64,000 bases of DNA, taken from positions 434,001-498,000 of the forward strand of contig CBDAQB010000002.1 of assembly GCA_965198825.1 (NCBI GenBank), written 5' to 3'. A program made the translations under genes and the position numbers. Shown piece after piece: positions 25,557 through 33,645 of this stretch. Under the pieces are notes generated by a model. The model was not told the origin of the DNA. It saw nothing but the letters and a program-made list of their open reading frames with translations, and did not search any database. How positions within the stretch are numbered: position 1 is the stretch's first letter; every line of letters starts with the position of its first letter. Origin of the DNA: BOG-908 sp965198825 (lineage in GTDB: Bacteria; Pseudomonadota; Alphaproteobacteria; Acetobacterales; Acetobacteraceae).

Positions 25557-26603
25557 ATGCCTGACGGATATTGCGCGCCAAGCCACGCTACTCTGCGCTC
25601 GACCAGCGATCTGATCGAGGCCGGGCTGGTGAACGAGACAGAACGCGACGCGCTCGAGGCGGTCGGCGCGCGCTATGCGGTGGCGATCACTCCGACCCTG
25701 CGAGCGCTCATCGATGCGCCGGATGATCCGGTCGGGCGTCAATTCGTCCCGAGTGCTGCGGAGCTGCTGGCCGAACCTTCGCAGGATCCCGATCCGACGG
25801 GCGATGCGGTGTTCTCGCCGGTGCCCGGCATCGTGCACCGGTATCCCGACCGGGCATTGCTGAAGCCGCTTCTCGTCTGCCCGACATACTGCCGCTTCTG
25901 CTTCCGCCGCGAGCATGTGGGGCCGGATGGCGGGGTGCTCGGCGAGGCGGCGCTCGACCGCGCGCTGGCCTATCTGCGTGCGACGCCCGCGGTGCGGGAG
26001 GTGATCCTCACGGGGGGCGACCCGCTGATGCTATCGCCGCGGCGGCTCGGGCTCATCCTGAAAGCCCTGGACGCCATGCCGCATGTCGAGTTGTTGCGCA
26101 TTCATACACGGGTGCCCGTCGCCGATCCCGGTCGGGTGACCGATGCGTTGACGGCCGTTCTGGAAACGCAGACACCGCTCTGGCTTGCGGTGCATGCCAA
26201 TCACGCCAGCGAGTTCTCCGCAGAGGCGGCGGTTGCCTTGCGCCGTATTCGGGCGCGAGGCGTGCCGCTGCTGGGCCAGTCGGTGCTGCTGCGTGGGGTC
26301 AACGACAGCGAGGCGGCACTGGAGGCTCTGTTCCGGGCCATGCTGCAAGCGCGGATGAAGCCCTATTATCTGCATCAGCTCGATGCGGCGCCCGGCACGG
26401 CGCATTTCCATGTGCCCATAGCAGAAGGGCAACGGCTGATGGCGGCGCTTCGCGGCCGGATCAGCGGTCTGGCCCTTCCGACTTACATCCTCGACATTGC
26501 CGGGGGATACGGGAAGGTGCCGGTCGGGCCCGGATATCTCGAAGCGGGCACGGTGCGGGATCCCTGGGGCACCGCGCATGCGCTTGCTGAGGGCACATCC
26601 TGA
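25557..26603 (+). CDS. epmB: L-lysine 2,3-aminomutase for EF-P
   Basis: The 348-aa radical SAM enzyme converts L-lysine to (R)-beta-lysine with PLP. The 4Fe-4S motif CxxxCxxC is CPTYCRFC (about residues 109-116), followed by REHVG. A PLP-binding Lys is expected in the C-terminal third, near MKPYYLHQLDAAPGTAHF. The short form without the C-terminal oligomerisation domain of clostridial enzymes fits EpmB. It is transcribed towards efp, 70 bp away. Confidence 0.92.
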   Translation: MPDGYCAPSHATLRSTSDLIEAGLVNETERDALEAVGARYAVAITPTLRALIDAPDDPVGRQFVPSAAELLAEPSQDPDPTGDAVFSPVPGIVHRYPDRALLKPLLVCPTYCRFCFRREHVGPDGGVLGEAALDRALAYLRATPAVREVILTGGDPLMLSPRRLGLILKALDAMPHVELLRIHTRVPVADPGRVTDALTAVLETQTPLWLAVHANHASEFSAEAAVALRRIRARGVPLLGQSVLLRGVNDSEAALEALFRAMLQARMKPYYLHQLDAAPGTAHFHVPIAEGQRLMAALRGRISGLALPTYILDIAGGYGKVPVGPGYLEAGTVRDPWGTAHALAEGTS

Positions 26604-26673
26604 GGGCTAGAAGCCCGGCCAGCCGCATTCGCGATCCAATCTCCCTCATAAATCCAGAAAGTTCTGTTTTCTC

Positions 26674-27240
26674 ATGAAGCAGCAGGCGAACCTCATTCGG
26701 GCCGGCCAGGTCATCGAACACGATGGCAGGCGCTGGACGGTGCTCAAGCAGCAGATCATCACGCCCGGCAAGGGCGGCGCCTTCATCCAGGTGGAGATGC
26801 GCGACCTCAAGACAGGCAACAAGACGAACGAGCGCTGGCGCACCGCCGATACCGTCGAGCGTCTGATGACCGACAACAAGGAATACACCTACTCTTACAC
26901 GGACGGGGACAACATCGTCCTGATGGATCCCGAGACGTTCGAGCAGACCATCGTGCCGACCGTGATCCTGGGCGACCAGGCGCCGTTCCTGCAGGACAAC
27001 ATGGTCATCGAGCTCGATCTGGTGGAAGGCGAGCCGGTCGGCGCGCATCTGCCGCAGATGGTGACGTTGGAGGTGGTCGAGGCCGATCCGGTGGTGAAGG
27101 GCCAGACGGCGAGTTCGTCCTACAAGCCGGCAAAATTGTCGAATGGGGTGAAGACGCTGGTGCCGCCTTTTGTGGAAGCTGGCGAGCGGATCGTTGTGCG
27201 CACCGAGGATGGCTCCTACGTCGAGCGCGCGAAGGGGTAG
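26674..27240 (+). CDS. efp: Translation elongation factor P
   Basis: The 188-aa protein relieves ribosome stalling at polyproline stretches. It has an N-terminal KOW-like domain and two OB domains; the C-terminal one ends VPPFVEAGERIVVRTEDGSYVERAKG. The modified lysine is K33 in ITPGKGGAFIQV, the site served by EpmA/EpmB. Length and domain order are standard. The next ORF starts within a few bases of its stop. Confidence 0.95.
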   Translation: MKQQANLIRAGQVIEHDGRRWTVLKQQIITPGKGGAFIQVEMRDLKTGNKTNERWRTADTVERLMTDNKEYTYSYTDGDNIVLMDPETFEQTIVPTVILGDQAPFLQDNMVIELDLVEGEPVGAHLPQMVTLEVVEADPVVKGQTASSSYKPAKLSNGVKTLVPPFVEAGERIVVRTEDGSYVERAKG

Positions 27241-27272
27241 GATTGAGCCCCTCTGCGCCCTATGATCACACG

Positions 27273-27449
27273 ATGGACACAGCACCCGCACGCGACGAGG
27301 CTGAGCTGGAGCGTGAACTCAGGCTTGTCGAAGAAGCACGGGCGGACGTGCGCGCTGGTCGTTTAGTGCCGTTTGAAGCGGTGCAAGACTGGATCGAAAG
27401 TATCGGCACCGACCATGAGCTGCCGCCGCCACGTGCTAAGCCGGAATAG
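27273..27449 (+). CDS. Antitoxin-like protein of a type II toxin-antitoxin pair
   Basis: The product is about 58 aa. The sequence ALVEEARADVRAGRLVPFEAVQDWIESIGTDHELPPP-like core (here beginning VEEARAD) matches the usual tail of small RelB/ParD-type antitoxins that precede RelE/ParE toxins: a helix, then Gly-Arg-x5-Val-x-x-Trp, then a Pro-rich end. No DNA-binding ribbon-helix-helix is obvious. TTG at 27243, three bases after efp, is an alternative start preceded by AGGGG and AGGA. The downstream toxin frame follows at once. Confidence 0.6.
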   Translation: MDTAPARDEAELERELRLVEEARADVRAGRLVPFEAVQDWIESIGTDHELPPPRAKPE

Positions 27450-27760
27450 GGTTATCAATCACCCTACCGCGCGAGATCAACCTCACCGAACGCGCGATCT
27501 CAGATCTGGAGGAAGTGCAAGCTTGGTATTCGCAGCCAGGCGCGGGACAAGCGGCAAGTAACCTGCTCCATCGGCTTGCGGCGGCGATAGCGACCCTTTC
27601 GCACCTGCCATGTTTCTACGCGGCGGCGAAAGCACCGGGCACCCGGGTAATGATTTGCGGTCGGCACCGCGTCCTCTACGCGGTCGATCCGGATACGAAT
27701 GACAACGCCACGGCTGGCGATATTTTGATTTTGCGCGTCCGTGGTCCAGGGACGCTCTGA
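27446..27760 (+). CDS. RelE/ParE-type toxin without a standard start codon
   Basis: The frame is open from 27440 and encodes INLTERAISDLEEVQAWYSQ, then a long helix, then TRVMICGRHRVLYAVDP and ILILRVRGPGTL. That is the RelE/ParE order: N-terminal helices, basic strand, C-terminal beta strand. No ATG, GTG or TTG precedes the INLTERA segment. The only start-like codons are ATA at 27446, overlapping the antitoxin stop as ATAG, and ATC at 27458. GTG at 27515 would remove the first helix. So either a rare start is used or the toxin is silenced. The listed start is a working assumption. Confidence 0.6.
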   Translation: MGLSITLPREINLTERAISDLEEVQAWYSQPGAGQAASNLLHRLAAAIATLSHLPCFYAAAKAPGTRVMICGRHRVLYAVDPDTNDNATAGDILILRVRGPGTL

Positions 27761-27772
27761 CAAGGAGTTTCG

Positions 27773-28612
27773 GTGGCCCTACGCCTTACGCCGCATATGA
27801 CCGTCATGCAGAACGCTGCGCAAAAAGCTTCCAAGCGGCTTTTGCGGGATTTCAATGAAGTCGAGCAGTTGCAAGTCAGCGTCAAAGGGCCGTCCGACTT
27901 CGTCAGCCAGGCAGACCTGCGCGCCGAAGCCACCATACGCGAGGAACTCGCGAAGGCGCGTCCCGGATACGCCTTCCTCATGGAAGAGAGCGGCGCGTCC
28001 GGCGGCGACAACTGGACGTGGCGCTGGGTCGTCGATCCTTTAGACGGCACCACGAACTTTTTGCACGGCATCCCTCACTGGTGCATCTCCATCGGACTGC
28101 AACGCAGGCAGCCGGACGGCACCATCGAAGTCGCCGCGGGCATGGTCTACAGCCCGGCCGCAGACGAAATGTTCTGGGCCGAGAAGGGCGGCGGTGCGTT
28201 CCTCAACGAACGGCGCCTGCGCGTCTCGGCACGGCGCGACATGAAGGACGCGCTGTTCGCGACAGGCATTCCGTTCGCGGCCGTCACCACGCGCAACCGC
28301 CTCGCCTTCGCCCGCACGCTCGGCGCGATTATGCCGGCAACCGCCGGCGTGCGCCGCTTCGGCTCTGCAGCCCTCGACCTCGCCTGGGTCGCTGCCGGCC
28401 GTTACGACGGCTACTGGGAACTGGGGCTCAAGGCCTGGGATGCGGCCGCGGGGCTGCTGCTGGTGCGCGAAGCGGGCGGCACGGTGACCGATCCTGCAGG
28501 CGCCGAGTTCAATATCAGCGATGGGCCTGACAACGACGTCGTCGCGGGGAATGCGCATTTGCAGCCGAAGCTGCGCGAGCTGGTCGAGGACGGGATCGCG
28601 GCCGCAGGTTGA
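27773..28612 (+). CDS. suhB: Inositol monophosphatase family protein SuhB
   Basis: The 279-aa Mg/Li-sensitive phosphatase has MEESGASGGDN (metal ligand Glu), the DPLDGTTNFLHGIPHW core (WVVDPLDGTTNF, about 84-95) and the C-terminal ELGLKAWDAAAGLLLVREAGG metal site. All catalytic motifs are intact. It hydrolyses inositol-1-phosphate and related sugar phosphates; SuhB also serves in rRNA antitermination in enterobacteria. The GTG at 27773 is supported by AAGGAG five bases upstream. Confidence 0.92.
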   Translation: MALRLTPHMTVMQNAAQKASKRLLRDFNEVEQLQVSVKGPSDFVSQADLRAEATIREELAKARPGYAFLMEESGASGGDNWTWRWVVDPLDGTTNFLHGIPHWCISIGLQRRQPDGTIEVAAGMVYSPAADEMFWAEKGGGAFLNERRLRVSARRDMKDALFATGIPFAAVTTRNRLAFARTLGAIMPATAGVRRFGSAALDLAWVAAGRYDGYWELGLKAWDAAAGLLLVREAGGTVTDPAGAEFNISDGPDNDVVAGNAHLQPKLRELVEDGIAAAG

Positions 28613-28627
28613 GGCGGCAAACCGGCC

Positions 28628-29671
28628 CTACGCGGGCGCTGCGAAAATCTGCTTGACGGCCATCGCACGGCCGGGGCGCCCGACGATGGCGACGCCATCG
28701 CCGGCCTCTATGACGACGCTCGCCGGAGGCTGCATGTGGCTGCTGCCGTCCCGGCGCTCCAGTGCCACCACCATGAAAGCGCCCGCCGCCAGCGTCTCCA
28801 GCTCGGCAATTGTCGCGCCTACGCTGGGACTGCCGGTTACCGCGGAGACGACCTCCAGATCGAGGCCGAGACGGCGGAGATCACGCACCAGGCCGCGCTT
28901 AGAATCACCCTCCTTCAGCATGTCGGTGACCTCGGGATAAAGCAGCAACTCGGCAATGCGCTCGGCTCCGATATGGGTCGGCAGCACCACGCGGTGCGCC
29001 CCCGCATGCAGCAGCTTGCTCTCCGTGGAAGGCGCCTCGCCGCGCGCGATGATGGTGAGCTTGGGATTGAGGCTGCGCGCACTGAGCGTAATGAAAACAT
29101 TGGCCGCATCGTCAGGCAGCACGGTCGCCAAGGCGCGCGCGCGGCCGATTCCGGCAGCAACCAGACACTCCTCGTCCGTCGCATCCCCCTGCAGCACCAG
29201 AAAACCGGCGTCGCGCGCACTCCCCAGGCGCCCGTCGCTGCGCTCCAGGACAACGAACTTCATGCCGCCCGCCTTGAGGTCGCGTGCCAGCATCAGCCCG
29301 ATGCGGCCGTAGCCGCAGATGATGACGTGGTCCGATAGCGCCTCGATTTCCTTCTGCATCCGGCGCACTCCGAAAAACTGTTGGAACTGGCTTACGGTGA
29401 TCAACTGGACCAGCGCACCGGTGAGGAAAATCATGCCCGTGCAGCCGAATACGATCAGGCCGATCGTAATGAAGCGCAACAACGGGGTGGTAATCGGCCG
29501 AACCTCGCCATACCCGACGGTGAAAACCGTCATAACCACCATGTAGACAGCGTCGGAGTAGCTCCACCCGGCAAGGTAGATGTACGCCAGTATGGCCAGC
29601 GCACTGACCACGATCATGAACACGACGCCGGCCAGGAGATTACGGAGCGGGGAGCCGAGGAACTGTTGCAT
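28628..29671 (-). CDS. Two-TM potassium channel with RCK (TrkA-N/TrkA-C) domains
   Basis: The 347-aa protein has a first helix (LLAGVVFMIVVSALAILAYIYLAG), a pore loop with the selectivity filter TVGYGEVRP, and a second helix (FITIGLIVFGCTGMIFLTGALVQL). A TrkA-N Rossmann domain follows (HVIICGYGRIGLMLARDLKAGG, with GxGxxG) and a C-terminal TrkA-C domain. It is a ligand-gated K+ channel of the MthK/Kch type. The internal filter TVGYG is intact. A GTG at 29677 adds two residues; neither start has a clear ribosome site. Confidence 0.9.
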   Translation of the reverse strand: MQQFLGSPLRNLLAGVVFMIVVSALAILAYIYLAGWSYSDAVYMVVMTVFTVGYGEVRPITTPLLRFITIGLIVFGCTGMIFLTGALVQLITVSQFQQFFGVRRMQKEIEALSDHVIICGYGRIGLMLARDLKAGGMKFVVLERSDGRLGSARDAGFLVLQGDATDEECLVAAGIGRARALATVLPDDAANVFITLSARSLNPKLTIIARGEAPSTESKLLHAGAHRVVLPTHIGAERIAELLLYPEVTDMLKEGDSKRGLVRDLRRLGLDLEVVSAVTGSPSVGATIAELETLAAGAFMVVALERRDGSSHMQPPASVVIEAGDGVAIVGRPGRAMAVKQIFAAPA

Positions 29672-29708
29672 TCTCACGCCATTGTTCGGCGTGTACTAGG
29701 AGTTTGTC

Positions 29709-30095
29709 ATGAGTTTTCCCTTCGCACTGCCGGACTGGGTGCCGGCCTGGATCCAGCTCCTGATCCTCGTCGTGGGCATCATGCTGCTGCTCTGCTTCGC
29801 CTGCATGCCGTTCAGCGTGTTCGGCGTGAAAAGCCGGCTCGAAGCGGTCGAAGCAAGGCTCGACGAAATTCAGGGCGAAATCCGCATGCTGGCGTTGCGC
29901 CTGCCCGAACCAGGCCGGGGCGCCGCCTACGAGGAAGAACCCGTCGCCCGCCGCTCCCCTGCCGAGCCCGAACGCGAATTGCGCGCCCGGCCGCCTATTC
30001 CACCCGTCGCCTGGCGTGCTGATACCGGCGTCCGTTCGCGCAATCTGCCGCCTGCCGATGGGAAGCCTCGGGCTGAGCCTCGGTTGTCTCGGTAA
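29709..30095 (+). CDS. Single-pass membrane protein of unknown function
   Basis: The 128-aa product is not recognised. It has one transmembrane helix (IQLLILVVGIMLLLCFACMPFSVFGV, about 15-40), a short coiled coil (KSRLEAVEARLDEIQGEIRMLALRL, about 41-65) and a charged, proline- and arginine-rich disordered tail. AGGAG lies about seven bases before the ATG. It is divergent from the potassium channel gene (38 bp between starts); a link between the two is only a guess. Confidence 0.65.
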   Translation: MSFPFALPDWVPAWIQLLILVVGIMLLLCFACMPFSVFGVKSRLEAVEARLDEIQGEIRMLALRLPEPGRGAAYEEEPVARRSPAEPERELRARPPIPPVAWRADTGVRSRNLPPADGKPRAEPRLSR

Positions 30096-30103
30096 AGGCA
30101 AGG

Positions 30104-30243
30104 GAAGGCCAGGGGCTCTGCCCCTGGACCCCGCTGGGGCCTAGAGGCCCCAGACCCCCGTGAGTTTGCACCGAGCTTACTTTTGAGAAATGGGGTCTGG
30201 GGACGAGTCCCCAGCGGGATCCAGGGGCAGAGCCCCTGGCCTA
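30104..30243. repeat. Family 2 paired inverted hairpin array
   Basis: Two inverted arms (30104-30161 and 30190-30243) begin and end with GGCCAGGGGCTCTGCCCC and its complement. The left arm has the module GGGGCCTAGAGGCCCC, the right arm GGGGACGAGTCCCC, each a small hairpin. The centre is about 30-40 bp. It sits between a convergent pair, and the right arm plus centre lie inside the proB reading frame. Confidence 0.9.
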
Positions 30244-31373
30244 ACTTCCGCTTGCCTACTGAACAGCACCAAATCATCCCGATGGATTAGCTCGTCGCGT
30301 CCCCGCCATCCGAGCAAAGCCTCGATCTTCTCCGACCGATGGCCGGCGATGCGGGAAGCGTCGGCAGAGCCATAACCGGAGAGACCGCGGGCGAGGGTGA
30401 CCCCATCGGCGGAGACCACGACGACGGCATCGCCACGCTCGAAATTGCCTGAGACCTGCACCACGCCGGCTGGAAGCAAGGACCCGCCGGCGGCGAGGGC
30501 GTGGGCGGCGCCGGGATCGACCACATAAGTACCGGCGGGGGCGAGGCTGCCGGCAATCCAGCGTTTGCGGGCGGAGCGGCCACCCGGGGCGGGGAGGAAC
30601 CATGTGCAGCGGCCGCCTTGCTGCCAGGCGGCGAGGGGATGATCGCGGTGGCCGAGGGCAATGGCCATGGCGCAGCCGGCTTGGGTAGCGATGCGGCCTG
30701 CGGCGAGTTTGGTTCGCATGCCGCCTGAGGAGAAGCCGGGCGGGGGTTCGCCGGCGGCGGCTTCGATGGCGGGCGTGATGGCGTCCACGACGGGGAGATG
30801 GGTGGCGGCCGGGTTCTGGCGCGGGTCGGCGGTGTAAAGGCCGTCGATGTCGGAGAGCAGGACGAGCTGGTCTGCCTCGATCATTTCGGCGACGCGGGCG
30901 GCGAGGCGGTCGTTGTCGCCGAAGCGGATTTCGGCGGTGGCAACGCTGTCGTTCTCGTTAATGACGGGAATGCAGCCGAGGCTCAGCAGCGTGCGAAGGG
31001 TGGCGCGGGCGTTGAGATAGCGGCGGCGGTCCTCGGTATCTTCCAGGGTGAGAAGAAGCTGGGCGGCGACGAGGCCATGCGCGGCGAGCGCCTGCGTCCA
31101 GGCCTGGGCGAGCCGTATCTGGCCGACTGCGGCGGCCGCCTGCTTCTCCTCAAGGCGGAGCTTCGGCTGGAGGAGGCCGAGTGTGCGGCGGGCGAGAGCG
31201 ATGGCGCCCGAGGAGACGACGATCACCTCGGTGCCGCGCGCCCGGGCGGCGGCGATATCGGCGGCGACGCCGTTCAGCCAGGCGTCTCGTGGGGCGGCGG
31301 CCTCCTGGTCCACCACGAGCGCGCTGCCGATTTTGACGACGAGGAGGCGGGCTTGAGCGGGGTTTGGGGTCAT
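30177..31373 (-). CDS. proB: Glutamate 5-kinase with repeat-derived C-terminal tail
   Basis: The product (398 aa) phosphorylates glutamate in the first step of proline synthesis. An amino acid kinase domain opens RLLVVKIGSALVVDQ, with EVIVVSSGAIALARR, NENDSVATAEIRFGDND and LLSDIDGLYTADPR. The PUA domain follows (about 285-370, GTYVVDPGAAHALAAGGSLLPAGVV), ending EALLGWRGRDELIHRDDLVLF. The last ~25 residues (PGALPLDPAGDSSPDPISQK and before) are translated from the family 2 repeat. I chose the ATG at 31373 (MTPNPAQARLL); longer starts run into a family 1 repeat. proC lies about 22 kb away. Confidence 0.9.
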   Translation of the reverse strand: MTPNPAQARLLVVKIGSALVVDQEAAAPRDAWLNGVAADIAAARARGTEVIVVSSGAIALARRTLGLLQPKLRLEEKQAAAAVGQIRLAQAWTQALAAHGLVAAQLLLTLEDTEDRRRYLNARATLRTLLSLGCIPVINENDSVATAEIRFGDNDRLAARVAEMIEADQLVLLSDIDGLYTADPRQNPAATHLPVVDAITPAIEAAAGEPPPGFSSGGMRTKLAAGRIATQAGCAMAIALGHRDHPLAAWQQGGRCTWFLPAPGGRSARKRWIAGSLAPAGTYVVDPGAAHALAAGGSLLPAGVVQVSGNFERGDAVVVVSADGVTLARGLSGYGSADASRIAGHRSEKIEALLGWRGRDELIHRDDLVLFSRQAEVRPGALPLDPAGDSSPDPISQK

Positions 31374-31380
31374 TGCGAGA

Positions 31381-31520
31381 AGGAAGCAAGCAAGTTCTTT
31401 TTTGAAAAAAAGAACCAAAAAACTTTTGCGAGTTTAGGCCGGGCTTGAGGACGTGCGCGGCCTAAACGGGTGAAAGTTTTTTGCTTCTTTTTTTCAAAAA
31501 AGAAGTGCTTGCCTTCCTTC
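31381..31520. repeat. Family 1 bipartite inverted repeat, copy I
   Basis: The left arm is the GTTC/GAAC version, the right arm CTTC/GAAG, and the centre is 43 bp with GGGCTTGAGGACGTGCGCGG. This is the reverse orientation relative to copies B, C and H. It lies between the proB start and the obgE stop. Confidence 0.9.
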
Positions 31521-32526
31521 ACGACTGCGCCTGGCGATGAGCAGTGATCGCGTTCTGCAATGCCCGCAAGACCTCGGGCACGCCTTTGCCCGTAGCGCCC
31601 GACATCAGATGCACCGGCTGCCCGGAAGCCTTCACGAGAGCCGCGCGGCGTGAGGTGATTTCGCGCGGGGTCATCGCGTCCGACTTGTTGAGCACCAGCA
31701 GTTCCGGCTTGTCGGCGAGTCCGCCGCCGTAGGCGGAGAGTTCGCCGCGTATGGTGCGCCAGGCATCGACCACGTGCCCTGCGGCGCCATCGATGAGGTG
31801 GAGGAGGACGGCGCAGCGTTCGACGTGGCCGAGAAAGCGGTCGCCCAGGCCGGCGCCTTCGTGGGCGCCTTCGATGAGCCCGGGGATGTCGGCGAGAACG
31901 AATTCCTCGGTGTCGGACAGGCGGATGACGCCGAGCTGCGGGTGGAGGGTGGTGAAGGGGTAATCGGCGATTTTCGGGCGTGCGGCCGATGACGCGGCGA
32001 GGAAGGTGGATTTGCCTGCGTTCGGCAGGCCGACGAGGCCTGCGTCTGCGATGAGCTTGAGGCGTAGCCAGACCCAGCGTTCCTCGCCTGGCCAGCCTTT
32101 GTCGGATCGGCGTGGCGCGCGGTTGGTGCTCGTCTTGAAATGCGTGTTGCCGTGGCCGCCGTCGCCGCCGCGGCAGAGCAGGATCTCCTTGCCCGGGACG
32201 TCGAGGTCCGCGAGCATGGTTTCCTGATCATCGGCGAAGATCTGGGTGCCGATGGGCACGCGTATGCGCACTTCGGGGGCGCCAGCGCCGGTCCGGTCGG
32301 AGCCTGCGCCGTTGCCGCCCTTCTTGGCGCGGAAATGCTGCGTGTAGCGGAAGTCGATGAGGGTGTTGAGGTTCTGGGCGGCCTCGAAGACGATGTCTCC
32401 GCCTCGGCCACCGTCGCCGCCGTCAGGGCCGCCGAACTCAATGTGTTTTTCGCGCCGGAACGCGATCACGCCATCGCCGCCGTCACCGGAGCGGACGTAG
32501 ATCTTGGCTTGGTCGAGGAATTTCAT
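31519..32526 (-). CDS. obgE: Obg family GTPase
   Basis: The 335-aa ribosome-assembly GTPase has a Gly-rich Obg fold at 1-158 (SGDGGDGVIAFRREKHIEFGGPDGGDGGRGGD) and a G domain with G1 GLPNAGKSTFL (about 166-176), G3 DIPGLIEGAHEGAGLG and G4 LNKSD. It lacks the long C-terminal acidic extension of E. coli ObgE, as is common. It is the third gene of rplU-rpmA-obgE, a very conserved order; about 72 bp separate it from rpmA. Confidence 0.95.
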   Translation of the reverse strand: MKFLDQAKIYVRSGDGGDGVIAFRREKHIEFGGPDGGDGGRGGDIVFEAAQNLNTLIDFRYTQHFRAKKGGNGAGSDRTGAGAPEVRIRVPIGTQIFADDQETMLADLDVPGKEILLCRGGDGGHGNTHFKTSTNRAPRRSDKGWPGEERWVWLRLKLIADAGLVGLPNAGKSTFLAASSAARPKIADYPFTTLHPQLGVIRLSDTEEFVLADIPGLIEGAHEGAGLGDRFLGHVERCAVLLHLIDGAAGHVVDAWRTIRGELSAYGGGLADKPELLVLNKSDAMTPREITSRRAALVKASGQPVHLMSGATGKGVPEVLRALQNAITAHRQAQS

Positions 32527-32598
32527 GGGTCAGGACCTGGGGGCGGACAGCGATCGGAGCCGGAGGGGCCTGATCCCCGGCTCCAGACCTCTGATGGA

Positions 32599-32868
32599 CT
32601 ACTCGGCTGCGGCGGGCAGCGCTTCGACCGAGACATAGACGCGGTTATCGGCCCGTGTCTGGAATTTTACGTGGCCTTCGACGACGGCGAAGATCGTGTG
32701 GTCCTTGCCGAGGCCGACGTTGGTGCCTGGCTTCCAGCGCGTGCCGCGCTGGCGGATGATGATGTTGCCAGGGACGACGACTTCGCCGCCGTATTTCTTG
32801 ACGCCTAGGCGCCGGCCTTCTGTATCGCGGCCGTTGCGGGAGGAGCCGCCTGCCTTCTTGTGTGCCAT
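32599..32868 (-). CDS. rpmA: 50S ribosomal protein L27
   Basis: The 89-aa protein starts MAHKKAGGSSRNGRDTEGRRLG, the unmistakable basic N-terminus of bL27 that reaches the peptidyl transferase centre. There is no N-terminal processing extension. The next gene upstream, rplU, ends 18 bp before its start. Confidence 0.97.
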   Translation of the reverse strand: MAHKKAGGSSRNGRDTEGRRLGVKKYGGEVVVPGNIIIRQRGTRWKPGTNVGLGKDHTIFAVVEGHVKFQTRADNRVYVSVEALPAAAE

Positions 32869-32886
32869 GAGGGTGTCTCCTGCGTC

Positions 32887-33201
32887 CTACGCGGGGATGA
32901 TGTCGGCGACGCGCAGCACGGTGATGTGCTGGCGGTGGCCATTCTTGCGGCGGCTGTTCTGCCGGCGGCGCTTCTTGAAGATAATCACCTTGTCCAGGCG
33001 ATCCTGCGCGATCACGGTGGCCGTCACGCTCGCCCCTTCGACGATCGGCTTGCCGATGGTGATGCCGGCATCGGAGCCGACGGCGAGGACATCGGTAAAG
33101 GTGAAGGTGGAGCCGGGTTCGGCATCCAGCTTCTCGACCTTGAGCACCAGGTTTGGCGTCACCCGGTACTGTTTTCCGCCTGTGCGGATGACAGCAAACA
33201 T
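32887..33201 (-). CDS. rplU: 50S ribosomal protein L21
   Basis: The 104-aa protein starts MFAVIRTGGKQYRV and holds IIFKKRRRQNSRRKNGHRQHITVLRVADI, the conserved bL21 signature. I chose the ATG at 33201; upstream in-frame starts would add a non-conserved leader. It heads rplU-rpmA-obgE. The 220 bp between it and the tRNA probably hold the operon promoter and leader, but I see no defined motif. Confidence 0.96.
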   Translation of the reverse strand: MFAVIRTGGKQYRVTPNLVLKVEKLDAEPGSTFTFTDVLAVGSDAGITIGKPIVEGASVTATVIAQDRLDKVIIFKKRRRQNSRRKNGHRQHITVLRVADIIPA

Positions 33202-33420
33202 CGACCAGAACTCCATGCGTGAGCGCTGTTCGCGCCCAATTCTTGTTATGAGGGCGGCTGCGCGCCCTGCATTCGCCGCTGGCTTATGCCAAACGACGAA
33301 ACCCGCATGGTTGTCCACGCGGGCCGCGCTGGATAGCGGGGCCAGGGCTGGAATGTCAAGCAGGGGCAGCGGGCCTTGCGTGGCCTGATGCCCGGCGGCT
33401 ATATGCCGCCTCCCAGCGGC

Positions 33421-33496
33421 GGGGCCGTAGCTCAGTTGGGAGAGCGCCTGAATGGCATTCAGGAGGTCAGGGGTTCGATTCCCCTCGGCTCCACCA
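33421..33496 (+). tRNA. tRNA-Ala (anticodon GGC)
   Basis: A complete cloverleaf of 76 nt with encoded CCA. The acceptor stem GGGGCCG pairs with CGGCTCC, the D arm is GCTC-AGTTGGGA-GAGC, the anticodon stem CCTGA/TCAGG holds the loop ATGGCAT, and the T arm is AGGGGTTCGATTCCCCT. It reads the GCC codon of alanine. Confidence 0.96.
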
Positions 33497-33645
33497 CCCG
33501 CCGCCTGCGAAAAACTCCCATTCGATGCGTCGGCTGCTGCACTTGGGCGCGGCGCATCTTTACCCGGTGCTGGTGAAACCGGCTACAGAGGGCGGGTCGA
33601 GGTCTAGCCAGACGCGACCGCTCAGTCAGCAGGCTTGGACCAGAT

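Noticed and set aside
31374..31418. Upstream ATG-like starts for proB, and similar ones for the glycosyltransferase at 48787
   Set aside because: The added residues (for example LFFKKE) are translated family 1 repeat, not conserved protein.
33376..33576. Plus-strand ORF running across the tRNA-Ala gene
   Set aside because: It translates the tRNA itself (LGERLNGIQEVRGSIPLGSTT is a common artefact of tRNA-crossing frames).
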